Origin: Methylomicrobium sp051061015
GTDB taxonomy: Bacteria > Pseudomonadota > Gammaproteobacteria > Methylococcales > Methylomonadaceae
Direction: 5' to 3'
Length of the DNA stretch: 64,000 nucleotides
NCBI GenBank assembly: GCA_051061015.1
Contig: JBPFEG010000050.1
Span: 1-64,000, forward strand
The position numbers and the translations under genes are program-made. Below the pieces are notes generated by a model. It was given only the letters and a program-made list of their open reading frames with translations, searched no databases and was not told the DNA's origin. Shown here piece after piece: positions 42,092-50,463 of the stretch. How positions within the stretch are numbered: position 1 is the stretch's first letter; every line of letters starts with the position of its first letter.

Positions 42092-43177
42092 ATGTCTTAC
42101 CGTTTACCGTTTGTTCCGCTGAATACGGAGGTTTTTCTCGACGGCTATGCCGAGGCCCGGCAGCGCTGGCTGGCGCTGCTGTCTGAATTTCCGAACGCCG
42201 GCCATCGGGCTTTCCCGTGTTCAGGCACAGGCCCTGAAGGCGAGCCTTTGTTTACCGATAGCGTCTGGATCGGTCCGGAAAGGGCGGACAGGGTAATCGT
42301 GCTGCTCGGCGGCACGCACGGTATCGAAGGCTATGCAGGCAGCGCGATACAGATCGATCATTTGCAGATGCTGGCCGAAGGCCATATTGTGCTGCCGGCG
42401 CGCACTGCTTTATTGATCGTTCATGCGCTGACGCCGTGGGGCTACGCCTGGCGGCGGCGCAGCGATGCGGATGGAATCGACCTGAACCGCAATTTCGTCG
42501 ATTTTTCGGAACCGTTGCCCCCAAATGAGGGCTATACGGAACTGCGCGAGGCGCTGTTGCTGGATGATCCCGAACAAAGACAGGCGCAGATGGCCAATTT
42601 CGAACGCCGATATGGCCGGATTGCGCTCGAAAAAGCCGTCAGCGCCGGCCAGTATCTCGATCCGAAAGGGCCTTTTTACGGCGGCAATAAGCCCAGCCAC
42701 GGACGGCAAGTGATCGAACAACTGTTCGCAATCCATGCGCTCCCGCAGCGGGATCTGGCGGTGATCGATCTTCATACCGGACTCGGCGCGTACGGATACG
42801 GCGAGATCATCTGCGACCACGAACCCGGCAGCGCCGGCACGGCCGCGGCGGTGCGCCTGTACGGCGATTCGGTGACGCTGCCTTTGCTGGGCACCTCCAG
42901 TTCGGTGCCGAAAACCGGCTTGCTCGATTATGCCTGGCACAGGATCATGAACGCGCACAGCTGCTACATTACGCTCGAGTTCGGCAGTTACAGTACCGAC
43001 CGGCTGTTTGAAGTGCTGCTGCGCGATCACCGCTTATGGGCCGAACCGGCATCGATGGAACTGCGCAGACAGCACAGTCTTGCGATGCTCCAGCATTTTT
43101 GCCCGAGCGACAGGGCGTGGCGGGAAATGGTGTTGTTCCGGGCCCGGCAAGTGATCGCGCAGGCGTTCGCAGGATGA
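42092..43177 (+). CDS. DUF2817 zinc carboxypeptidase-like protein
   Basis: 361 residues from the ATG at 42092, with GCAGG in front. The ATG at 42077 has GGAG only one base away. The M14-like metallopeptidase pattern is VLLGGTHGIEGYAGSAIQ (zinc His and Glu), DGIDLNRNFVDF, and VIDLHTGLGAYGYG (zinc His), with TLEFGSY as likely catalytic Glu. DUF2817 proteins probably cut amides or peptides. No signal peptide, so cytoplasmic. It is first of an operon with a GNAT-C39 fusion (7-base gap). Confidence 0.82.
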   Translation: MSYRLPFVPLNTEVFLDGYAEARQRWLALLSEFPNAGHRAFPCSGTGPEGEPLFTDSVWIGPERADRVIVLLGGTHGIEGYAGSAIQIDHLQMLAEGHIVLPARTALLIVHALTPWGYAWRRRSDADGIDLNRNFVDFSEPLPPNEGYTELREALLLDDPEQRQAQMANFERRYGRIALEKAVSAGQYLDPKGPFYGGNKPSHGRQVIEQLFAIHALPQRDLAVIDLHTGLGAYGYGEIICDHEPGSAGTAAAVRLYGDSVTLPLLGTSSSVPKTGLLDYAWHRIMNAHSCYITLEFGSYSTDRLFEVLLRDHRLWAEPASMELRRQHSLAMLQHFCPSDRAWREMVLFRARQVIAQAFAG

Positions 43178-43184
43178 CAAACGG

Positions 43185-44297
43185 ATGAATAACGAAGCGA
43201 TCCTGATCCGTCCGGCCAGCATCGATGATCTCGACGGACTCGTCAAACTCGAAAACGACTCCTTCGAAACCGACCGCTTAAGCCGTCGCAGTTTCCGCCA
43301 CTGGATCACGACCGAGCATCGAGCGCTGTTGGTCGCCGAAGTCGAACGCCGGGTCGCCGGTTATATCCTGATCATCTACCATCCCGGCACCTGGCTGGCG
43401 CGGGTCTATTCGCTGGCGGTCGATCAGCGGCTCAGAGGAACCGGCATCGCGAAAATGCTGATGGCGGCCGGCGAGCAGGCCGCGCTCGACAGCGGCAGGC
43501 TGTATCTTCGGCTCGAAGTCAGCGTCGATAATACTCCGGCGATTCGGCTTTATGAAAGGCTGGGCTTCCAGAAATTCGGCCTCTACCGGGATTATTACGA
43601 AGACCACAAGGATGCGCTCCGCTTCCAGAAAACGATCCGCCATTATCACGACGCCATTCAGCATAAGCCTGTGCCGTGGTTGAAACAAACGACGCCTTTT
43701 ACCTGCGGTCCCGCTTCATTGATGATGGCGATGCACGGGCTGAATGATGCGTATGAGCCTTCGCGCGAGGAAGAAATCAACCTGTGGCGCGAGGCGACGA
43801 CGATCTTCATGACCTCCGGGCACGGCGGCTGCCATCCGCTCGGCCTGGCGCTGGCGGCAAAACGGCGCGGTTTCCGGATTGAGGTCTGGGTCAGCCAGAA
43901 GATCGATTCGCTGTTCATCGACGGGGTGCGCAGCGAAGAAAAAAAACAGGTCATCGAACTGGTCGACAATGTCTTCAAGCGCGATGCCGAAGTGCAGGAC
44001 ATTCCGGTGCACTATGCGAACGTAACGCAGAACGACTTAATCGCCGCCTTCAATTCAGGGGCGATTCCGGTGATCCTGATCAGCACTTACCAGCTTGACC
44101 GGAAAAAAGCGCCGCACTGGGTGGTGATGAGCGGTTATGACGAGACCTGTCTGTACATGCACGATCCCGACCCCGATGAGGACCACCGGAGCGAACTGGA
44201 TTGCCAGTTCGTGCCGATCGCGCGCGACGATTTCGACCGAATGTCCTGCTTCGGCAAAAACCGGCTGCGTACCGCGGTGATTCTCTGGCCGGAGTGA
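43185..44297 (+). CDS. GNAT acetyltransferase fused to a C39-type cysteine peptidase
   Basis: 370 residues. Residues 1-150 are a RimI-like GNAT domain: RVYSLAVDQRLRGTGIAKML with the acetyl-CoA loop, then LYERLGFQKFGLYRDYY. Residues 165-370 are papain-like C39: TTPFTCGPASLMMAM with Cys174, PHWVVMSGYDE with the His, and MHDPDPDEDH with the Asp. A fused protein could process and acetylate the same peptide. Known fused proteins of this type occur in Proteobacteria, but substrates are unknown. It lies between a metallopeptidase-like gene and an SDR gene in one operon. Confidence 0.83.
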   Translation: MNNEAILIRPASIDDLDGLVKLENDSFETDRLSRRSFRHWITTEHRALLVAEVERRVAGYILIIYHPGTWLARVYSLAVDQRLRGTGIAKMLMAAGEQAALDSGRLYLRLEVSVDNTPAIRLYERLGFQKFGLYRDYYEDHKDALRFQKTIRHYHDAIQHKPVPWLKQTTPFTCGPASLMMAMHGLNDAYEPSREEEINLWREATTIFMTSGHGGCHPLGLALAAKRRGFRIEVWVSQKIDSLFIDGVRSEEKKQVIELVDNVFKRDAEVQDIPVHYANVTQNDLIAAFNSGAIPVILISTYQLDRKKAPHWVVMSGYDETCLYMHDPDPDEDHRSELDCQFVPIARDDFDRMSCFGKNRLRTAVILWPE

Positions 44298-44327
44298 AAG
44301 AAAACGCGACCTTATGGACAAAATGCA

Positions 44328-45053
44328 ATGAAAACGCTATTGATCACAGGCAGTACGTCGGCAATCGGTCTGGCCGTGTGCCAGGCGCTGGCCGAGCGCG
44401 GGGCGCATCTGGTTTTGCATTATCACGGGAACCGGCAAAAAGCCGACGCGCTGGCGGCCTGGCTGGACGCCAGAGGCTGCAATTACAGCTTCTATCAGAC
44501 CGATTTGACCCGGCCCGAAAATGCCAAGGCCTTGATTGGTCATGCGCTGGAGCGCTTCGGCCGGCTCGACGGGCTGATCAATGTGGTCGGCCCCTATGTC
44601 TACAAAAACATTCTGGAAGTCACGCCCGAGGATTGGCTGACCGACATCGACCTGAACCTGAACTGCTGTTTTCATACCTGTCATTACGCGCTGGACGCGT
44701 TACGGGAAAGCCGGGGACAGATCGTCAATTTCGCGTTTTCCGGAGTCGAGAACATCAAGCCCTGGCCGATGTCGGTAGGCTACTCGGCCGCGAAAACCGG
44801 CGTTGCGGCATTGACCAAAAGCCTCGCGGCGGCGCTGGCACCGGATAAGGTGCGGGTCAATGCGATCTGTCCCGGCCTGACCGAAGATCAAGACATCGGC
44901 GCCGAGGAACGGCAGGCAATGGCTGCGCAGATCCCTTACGGCCGACCGGTAAGACCTGAGGAAATCGGCGAAACGGTCGCCTGGCTGTTTTACGACAGTC
45001 CCGAAATCATCACCGGCTCGCTGCTTTCGGTTTCGGGCGGCTGGGAATATTGA
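44328..45053 (+). CDS. Short-chain dehydrogenase/reductase
   Basis: 241 residues. NAD(P)-binding TGSTSAIGLAVC, active-site YSAAKTG (Tyr and Lys), and tail TGSLLSVSGGWEY. NVVGPYVYKNILEV is the loop after the Rossmann strand. A classical SDR; the substrate is unknown and could be tied to the peptide-acting genes upstream. It starts 30 bases after the GNAT-C39 gene. After it lie REP-like sequences and a truncated transposase. Confidence 0.85.
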   Translation: MKTLLITGSTSAIGLAVCQALAERGAHLVLHYHGNRQKADALAAWLDARGCNYSFYQTDLTRPENAKALIGHALERFGRLDGLINVVGPYVYKNILEVTPEDWLTDIDLNLNCCFHTCHYALDALRESRGQIVNFAFSGVENIKPWPMSVGYSAAKTGVAALTKSLAAALAPDKVRVNAICPGLTEDQDIGAEERQAMAAQIPYGRPVRPEEIGETVAWLFYDSPEIITGSLLSVSGGWEY

Positions 45054-45060
45054 CTGTCAT

Positions 45061-45139
45061 CTCGTTCCCACCCATCACGTAGGAATGTAGATCAAAATCC
45101 AAGTCCCAATCTCGTTCCCACGCGCCGCGTGGGAATGCC
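45061..45139. repeat. Two REP-like hairpins (CTCGTTCCCAC...GTGGGAATG)
   Basis: 45061-45087 and 45111-45139 both begin CTCGTTCCCA and end in a GGAATG-type sequence. The second has the hairpin TTCCCACGC/GCGTGGGAA. The core also occurs in the element at 41102. REP sequences of this kind are moved by Y1 transposases of the REP-associated type, and a truncated member of the Y1 family follows. Confidence 0.7.
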
Positions 45140-45170
45140 GGTCAAGACGCGCCAGCGTCGCGCTTCCCCC

Positions 45171-45536
45171 CTACCATTCCCTATCGATCTTCAATACCCC
45201 GGTTTCGCCGGCGTAAATGCGGGCGCTGGAATTGCGCCAATGCACCGGATTGTCGACATAACCGCGTTTAACGGGATTCTGGTGGATGTATTCGATTTTC
45301 TGCAGCATCATCGCATGGGTTTGTATTTGCTCGGGATGCGAACCTTCTTCCCAGACCTGATAGTCGCGGTCGTGTTTATGCGCCTTTTTATAAGAAGCCA
45401 ACTGTTTCAGGATGCGCTCGGCCCTTTGTTCTTTCAGCACTTCGAGCAGGCGTTTTGCGGTCCATGATTTGAAACTGCCGATTTCAGCCGGTAAGTCAGG
45501 CGATTGAGCGATCAGATGCAGGTGGTTTTCCAGCAT
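45171..45536 (-). pseudogene. Truncated Y1 (IS200-like) transposase
   Basis: 121 residues remain. The HUH-type motif NHLHLIAQ is at the start, and AHKHDRDYQVWEEGSHPEQI, MMLQKIEYIHQNPVKRGYVD and HWRNSSARIYAGE are typical of the C-terminal part of this family. Full proteins have about 60 residues before NHxH, which are missing. The gene breaks off exactly at the palindromic element 45538-45607. It lies beside REP-like hairpins that such enzymes recognise. Confidence 0.75.
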
Positions 45537-45537
45537 C

Positions 45538-45607
45538 GTAGGATGGGCAGAGGTACGAAGCCCATCGATCGCGAACGATGCGCTTCACTTCGTTCAGCAC
45601 ATCCTAC
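45538..45607. repeat. 70-base palindromic element that truncates the transposase
   Basis: GTAGGATG at the left and CATCCTAC at the right are inverted repeats. The inside has GGGCAGAGG and GAAGCCCATCGATCG, as in the half-element at 22748. It sits where the transposase coding sequence stops, so it probably inserted there. Confidence 0.75.
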
Positions 45608-45833
45608 GGCCCTATCGCAGCCCCTGCGGTGCGGCCTGTGGATGGCTGCTCAAGAGCGATAATTTGATATGTTATAATTGCCATTAAGAATATGTGAGCT
45701 CTTAGATTATCTTAGATTATATTACTGTAGCATCGAGTGATTTGGCCGGAGGTAATCATTTCTTTCTCAATAGAAAGACATCGATTCTGTATAACAAATA
45801 TTCAGAAACTATTTAAAATCTATAGTTCATACA

Positions 45834-46658
45834 ATGTCAGTCATTTCCGATAATCTCATACATTTTCTTGCACGCCAACATAAAGACTTTCCAAATAAAC
45901 AGTTTGAAATCTTCAAACTTATTATTCAGGATGGTTTAAGGACTGGTCCTGTCTTTATAAAATATTCCGATGGTAACAGCGTCCACAATCATATTATTTG
46001 TTTTACAGACATTCCTCTTCGCGATTGTAACCAACATACCTCGATTTATGGAAAGTTTGGTCTAGGTTTCAAAAAATCTTACATTAAAAATGTAGGCGGA
46101 AACCCTGCGCGATATTTTGTTGACTATCTTCCTGGTCAGACCTTCACAGAATCCATGGTAGAGAGCCGGGGAAGCCTGTACTACAACTTATGTCTTCAGA
46201 ATAAGTATATACTTCAACTTAATGAACTAATTAAAACAAATCCAAACTTTGAACTCTTTGACATTGAGGGCAACCGCATTTTCTCAACGGAGCAGATAAA
46301 GGAATTCGTCCAGTCTCTAATATTCAGTTTCTCATTTGACAAAGAGATGGGCGACCTTGGTCCTGCTCGTGACGATACCAGAGAAATCGACCTCTTCTAT
46401 AAAGAGCATGAATGGAGATTAGTACCGTCAAAACTCGCAGCCTTATCTGGGGCTGCAAAAATGTCGGCAGATGGCAGTTCCCTATCTTACTTGTTTAAAA
46501 GAGAGCACGTGAATATGGTCGTGGTACCTAATGAAGAACTTCGCATCTGTGTTCTTGACTACTTTCTCGAACTGAGAAATTCATCTGATGATAGGCTGAA
46601 ACAATTCGGCATAGACATATTGCCTGTCATAACTTATGATGATTTGCATCGTTGGTAA
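45834..46658 (+). CDS. AbiGi-type abortive-infection protein (antitoxin family)
   Basis: 274 residues. SDNLIHFLARQHKDFPNKQF, LIIQDGLRTGPVFIKYSDGN, HNHIICFTDIPLRDCNQHTS then IYGKFGLGFKKSYIKNVGG, and NPARYFVDYLPG match the AbiGi family (putative abortive phage resistance antitoxin). The gene is AT-rich and foreign in composition, next to a truncated transposase. The usual toxin partner AbiGii does not follow: the next frame has only 32 residues, and then a minus-strand lipoprotein gene. It may act alone, be a decayed remnant of a defence pair, or neutralise a toxin encoded elsewhere. Confidence 0.65.
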   Translation: MSVISDNLIHFLARQHKDFPNKQFEIFKLIIQDGLRTGPVFIKYSDGNSVHNHIICFTDIPLRDCNQHTSIYGKFGLGFKKSYIKNVGGNPARYFVDYLPGQTFTESMVESRGSLYYNLCLQNKYILQLNELIKTNPNFELFDIEGNRIFSTEQIKEFVQSLIFSFSFDKEMGDLGPARDDTREIDLFYKEHEWRLVPSKLAALSGAAKMSADGSSLSYLFKREHVNMVVVPNEELRICVLDYFLELRNSSDDRLKQFGIDILPVITYDDLHRW

Positions 46659-46661
46659 CTA

Positions 46662-46760
46662 ATGCATCATTTAGATCGTCATTTTGTGTCAATCCTTGAA
46701 TTAACTGATTTTCAAGTGGCTGATGAATTAAATGCGATTTTAAGAGAACAAGCACTGTAA
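46662..46760 (+). CDS. Possible 32-residue peptide after the AbiGi-like gene
   Basis: ATG at 46662, stop TAA at 46758-46760: MHHLDRHFVSILELTDFQVA then DELNAILREQAL. There is no clear ribosome site and no family is recognised. It could be the tail of a lost gene or chance coding. Confidence 0.2.
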   Translation: MHHLDRHFVSILELTDFQVADELNAILREQAL

Positions 46761-46841
46761 ATAGCTGATCAATAAAAATTATATAAAAATATGGTTTAGC
46801 TTGTAATCAGCAAGTCGCCGAAACGGAAAAATAATGGGTAA

Positions 46842-47450
46842 TTAAATCGTCCGATCATGACGCAGCGGTTCGGGCGGAATCGACTTTTCCAACTGACGGC
46901 GAAACTCCTCCAGCTGCCGGAGCAACCCGTCGCTAAAGCCTTCCAGCTGCTTTTCAATCTCCGGGAGATGCTGTTGCAGGTCTCTGTTGATCGTCTCACC
47001 GATCCCTTGCAGGCTTTTGAAAATCTCTCCGAAAGGCAGATGGAGAAAGTTATTCATCGTTTGCAGGTATTCGACTTTCCATTGATCGTCTTCTTCGACC
47101 AGCACGGTATCGAAAGCGATCTTCCTGTTATCGGGCTTTTTCAGCGTCAGGACGGTTGCGACCTTGGCGTTGTCCCCGTCGACCTTTGCGGCTCCTGTTC
47201 GCAGCGACGCCCGTTCCAGCTCGGGTTGCTTCGTGACCAGGTATTGAGAGACTTGGGTCGTGTAAGTTCTGGCGATTTCGGGATCGCCTTGCGCCATCGC
47301 TTCCCAGAACGCCTGGGTTACTTTTTCCGGCGGCGGGCCGCTCTGGCAGCCGCTCAATATGAACAACAAGCCGAACAAGCCGGCGACCCGAGCAAGATTT
47401 ACCTTTCGGAAATATAGAAAAATCTGCGCTGATGTTTGAGCCTTAATCAT
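46842..47450 (-). CDS. Exported lipoprotein, DUF4878-like
   Basis: About 202 residues from the first start, with the lipobox LLFILSGCQS at about 28-37; a start nearer the signal, such as a GTG near 47402, is possible. The mature part has VTQAFWEAMAQGDPEIARTY and VEEDDQWKVEYL, the NTF2-like DUF4878 layout, then a helical end (LQGIGETINRDLQQHLPEIE, LEEFRRQLEKS) suited to coiled coil. Function unknown; it probably faces the periplasm. It lies 73 bases after the guanine deaminase-type gene and may belong to its operon. Confidence 0.7.
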   Translation of the reverse strand: MIKAQTSAQIFLYFRKVNLARVAGLFGLLFILSGCQSGPPPEKVTQAFWEAMAQGDPEIARTYTTQVSQYLVTKQPELERASLRTGAAKVDGDNAKVATVLTLKKPDNRKIAFDTVLVEEDDQWKVEYLQTMNNFLHLPFGEIFKSLQGIGETINRDLQQHLPEIEKQLEGFSDGLLRQLEEFRRQLEKSIPPEPLRHDRTI

Positions 47451-47523
47451 CCGATACCTCCAATAAACCGCAGCAAAACAGGTTTAAGTAAATAGCTGAG
47501 GCGATTGAGGAATCGGCTTCAGG

Positions 47524-47994
47524 CTAATAGCGTACCTTGTCGCTTTTGTTCGCCCAGGCCGCAAACGGCCGGCGCGCATCCGGCAGGTCGATATGCAGCA
47601 TCGCGATTCGGCGCTCGGCAGGCGGAATCGCCAGCTCGTCATAAATGAAACTGTCGTCAAACTCGGCGGCCGCTGCATCGTGCCGGTCGCAGGCGAAATA
47701 GACCTGTTGCAGCCGGGACCAGTAAATCGCGCCGAGGCACATCGGGCAGGGCTCGCAGCTGGTGTACAGGATGCAGTCGGTCAGCTGGAAGTCCTGCAAT
47801 TTTTGGCAGGCTATCCTTATCGCCATGATTTCGGCATGTGCAGTCGGGTCGAGGTCGGTGGTGACCCGATTGCCGCTGCTCGCGATGATCTCGCCCTGCT
47901 TGACGATCACCGCGCCGTAGGGGCCGCCTTGTTCCGATTCGACATTCCGTACCGCAAGATCGATCGCCTGCTGTAAAAATTCTTGATGCGTCAT
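47524..47994 (-). CDS. Nucleoside/guanine deaminase family protein
   Basis: 156 residues. Cytidine-deaminase fold with zinc motifs AHAEIMA (catalytic Glu) and CEPCPMCLGA. The tail YWSRLQQVYFACDRHDAAAA and FDDSFIYDEL resembles bacterial guanine deaminases of this class, which turn guanine to xanthine. Guanine deaminase is the likely call, not proven. It overlaps metA by four bases (ATGA), so the two genes are translated together. Confidence 0.82.
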   Translation of the reverse strand: MTHQEFLQQAIDLAVRNVESEQGGPYGAVIVKQGEIIASSGNRVTTDLDPTAHAEIMAIRIACQKLQDFQLTDCILYTSCEPCPMCLGAIYWSRLQQVYFACDRHDAAAAEFDDSFIYDELAIPPAERRIAMLHIDLPDARRPFAAWANKSDKVRY

Positions 47995-49055
47995 AAGCCC
48001 AGTGGATTCTCCGGATCGATACCGTCCATGAACGGCAGCCGACGATCCCGGTTAGTCAGCTGGTAGACCTTGCCGAGCCAGTTATCGAACACGGCTCTGG
48101 CCGTATCTCGCCAGGTGTTGTCGATCATATCGAGCACCTGGTTTTCCGGAAATTCATCCAGGGTGCTCCCGGATTGCCGTGCCGTGATCACATGCTCTCG
48201 ATAGTCGGCAAAGATCCGTTGCGCTTCCGGCGCGAAGTAATTGACCGGCAAGGGCGGGTAATCGTCGATCTCTTCGTGATAGTAGCGCAGGACCTCGCGC
48301 TTGTATTCCTTTAACAGACTGATGTCGTCGTATTCGGGATGCCCCTGAAAAAACACGACCCGGAATCCGTCCGGGCTGACCGCCAGATGCACGCCGGCTT
48401 CCTGGCTGACCGCGAGCACCTTCAATCCCTTCGCTTCCATGTCCTTCCGGAATATTTCATTGAAGCGCGAATGCGGCACATCGAAGCGGGTGTTGATTTC
48501 GGCGACTAACGGGTGCGTGCGATTGACCAGGCGATGCGGAAACACCCCCCAGCGCTTGTCCGGCAGACGGGTGCGTTCGATCCCGTAACAGAACTCGATC
48601 AGCGCATGCGTCGCCAGGCAGGAACACAACACCGAGGTGACATTTTCCTTTGCCCAAGCAAAAACTTCGGTCAACGGCTGCCAGAAACCTTCCTCCGGCA
48701 AATGCGGATGGGTCACGTTCGCGCCGCTGATGATCAAGGCATCCAGACCGTCCTGTTTAATTTTTTCGAACGACTCATAATATTGAGCGATATGCGCCTG
48801 GGCGGCCTCGCTTCTCGGCAGGCCATCGATCGTAAAAGGGTGCACATGAAACTGCGCGATCTGGTTGCAGGCGCCGACCAGTCGAAAGAATTGTCGTTCG
48901 GTGGCTTCCAGCGCCGCATCGGGCATGATGTTCAACAAGCCGATGTGCATTTCGCGGATATCCTGGTGGCTGGCGCGGTCGACCTCCAGGATCACCTCGC
49001 CTTCCTCGCGGAGCCGGGCAAATGTGGGCAAATCGGTATGGGCGACTAAAGGCAT
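47991..49055 (-). CDS. metA: Homoserine O-acyltransferase (MetA type)
   Basis: 354 residues. First committed step of methionine synthesis, acylating homoserine with succinyl- or acetyl-CoA. Motifs: HIGLLNIMPDAALEATERQF, CSCLATHALIEF with catalytic Cys, GVFPHRLVN, EAGVHLAVS, and GHPEYDDISLLKEY with His and Glu. The acyl donor cannot be told by eye. No SAM riboswitch is seen; the gene starts 12 bases after the ATPase gene, so its expression depends on the upstream promoter of that operon. Confidence 0.93.
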   Translation of the reverse strand: MPLVAHTDLPTFARLREEGEVILEVDRASHQDIREMHIGLLNIMPDAALEATERQFFRLVGACNQIAQFHVHPFTIDGLPRSEAAQAHIAQYYESFEKIKQDGLDALIISGANVTHPHLPEEGFWQPLTEVFAWAKENVTSVLCSCLATHALIEFCYGIERTRLPDKRWGVFPHRLVNRTHPLVAEINTRFDVPHSRFNEIFRKDMEAKGLKVLAVSQEAGVHLAVSPDGFRVVFFQGHPEYDDISLLKEYKREVLRYYHEEIDDYPPLPVNYFAPEAQRIFADYREHVITARQSGSTLDEFPENQVLDMIDNTWRDTARAVFDNWLGKVYQLTNRDRRLPFMDGIDPENPLGL

Positions 49056-49067
49056 CGTCTCAACCTA

Positions 49068-49913
49068 TTATTGCCGGGCCGCAATCGCCGCGGCGATCAG
49101 GCGGATAAAATCGTCTTCATTCCGTACCTTGGCAGCATCGTGCGCATTGACCGTGTAGCCGTACTGATCGGCAATCGCCCGGTAACGTGGCAGCCGGGAG
49201 CGATACAATTCCGGAAACACCCAGCTCACGAATTCGTCCGGCGGTATCGCGTCGGTCGACGGATAGTTTTTCAGCGTCATGAATTCGGAGAGCTTCTCGT
49301 CCAGAAACGCTTCGCGGTAATAGAGCGGTTTGGGGTCGGTCTTCGAGCGCTCGATGATCGTCTGCTCCAGATCCTTCGGGATTTCGATGTAGACGATCAG
49401 CGTATTCGCGGCGAGCGTTTCGAGCACTTCGGGACAGTCGAGCTCGCAAACGCTGCCGCCGGCGTCATTGATGAAATGCTTGTAGCCGTAAATGTCTTCG
49501 GCTTTGTGGATGAAATCCGGCACGTCGTTCATCGCGCAAATTTCGGCATGGTGATGCAGTTTTTGCCGGCGTTTGAATTCTGCGAGCGCAAGGCCGTGAA
49601 ATTGAGGATTGCCCAGTTTGCCGAGAAAGCTCGATACCGGCGCGAGATTGTCGACTGTAATATTGTTGCTGATCCGGATCGAGTCCGAGAGCAGCAAGTC
49701 GCGCAGGAACGGAATATGCATTGCCTGGCGCTTGAGATTGTCCATGATCGGCTCTTCGAGATATCTCGTGCCGATCCGGTAGTCGCCCGAATAGTGAAAC
49801 CACTTGGCCTTGGGCAGTTTGTTCGCGAGCGTCGTCTTGCCGGCGCCGGACATCGCCAGCAGGGTAATCCGCTTCGTTTCCCAGTCCAGGAATTCCCGGG
49901 GGTCCATTCTCAT
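49068..49913 (-). CDS. P-loop ATPase of unknown function
   Basis: 281 residues. Walker A LAMSGAGKTTLANKL at about 18-32, SGDYRIGTRYLEEPIMDNLK, and IVYIEIPKDLEQTIIERSKT. The Walker B region is less clear (LIVYIEIP). It resembles adenylate/nucleotide kinase-like P-loop proteins conserved in Proteobacteria, with no assigned role. Start at 49913 or 49907 (ATGAGAATG) cannot be distinguished. It lies between DUF6763 and metA genes in one operon. Confidence 0.72.
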   Translation of the reverse strand: MRMDPREFLDWETKRITLLAMSGAGKTTLANKLPKAKWFHYSGDYRIGTRYLEEPIMDNLKRQAMHIPFLRDLLLSDSIRISNNITVDNLAPVSSFLGKLGNPQFHGLALAEFKRRQKLHHHAEICAMNDVPDFIHKAEDIYGYKHFINDAGGSVCELDCPEVLETLAANTLIVYIEIPKDLEQTIIERSKTDPKPLYYREAFLDEKLSEFMTLKNYPSTDAIPPDEFVSWVFPELYRSRLPRYRAIADQYGYTVNAHDAAKVRNEDDFIRLIAAAIAARQ

Positions 49914-49928
49914 TGTGCTGTTTCCTGT

Positions 49929-50228
49929 CTAATCCAAATAATCCTCGAAATCGATATCATCGGGGTTGCGGTGATGCTCGTCCAGGTCGGTATAACCCAG
50001 ATCGTCGTCTTCCAGATCGTCGAAAGGGGCACTCCAGTCTTCCGGTTCTTCGATGAAATCGAAGGTCGAATTATACCAGCTCTCATGATCATATTCGCCG
50101 ATATCCCCGTCGAGATACTGCACCTCGATCGAATCTTCGGCATCCTCGATGTTGATCACTTTGAAAGTCAGGTTGTTTTCCAGATCTTTGTACCAATTTC
50201 CGATGATTGGATCTGCCACGGTTGTCAT
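49929..50228 (-). CDS. Acidic small protein, DUF6763-like
   Basis: 99 residues, MTTVADPIIGNWYKDLENNL, FKVINIEDAEDSIEVQYLDG, and a very acidic tail EPEDWSAPFDDLEDDDLG ending in DFEDYLD. About 30 percent of residues are Asp or Glu. No signal or membrane segment. The start and GNWY and IEVQYLDGDI pattern agree with DUF6763. It is first of the operon with the ATPase and metA genes (15-base gap) and is divergent from the HerA-like gene across 235 bases. Function unknown. Confidence 0.72.
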   Translation of the reverse strand: MTTVADPIIGNWYKDLENNLTFKVINIEDAEDSIEVQYLDGDIGEYDHESWYNSTFDFIEEPEDWSAPFDDLEDDDLGYTDLDEHHRNPDDIDFEDYLD

Positions 50229-50463
50229 AAGAGTTACCTCCGATAATTGAGTTTGTGCTGTACTGAATAAAACGGCAGGATTTCAATCGCGCTCCTCACC
50301 GACAGCGCAATCATCGTTCCGTTGATGACGATATGGATGCAGCCCGCCCGGCTTCAGTTCAACCGGACCGAGAGTTTCGGTTGTTATAGAGGAAGCGCCG
50401 CTTTCTTGCAAGTGGGTGCTGTGCTACGATGCATAGAACTCAAAACTTATCAGCAGGCTTCTT

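Noticed and set aside
49056..49067. SAM riboswitch before metA
   Set aside because: Only 12 bases separate metA from the gene in front, so no riboswitch fits.
49071..50246. 391-codon plus-strand frame over three minus-strand genes
   Set aside because: It lies opposite the ATPase and DUF6763 genes, both with good patterns. Product is rich in Arg, Val and His as expected from an antisense frame.
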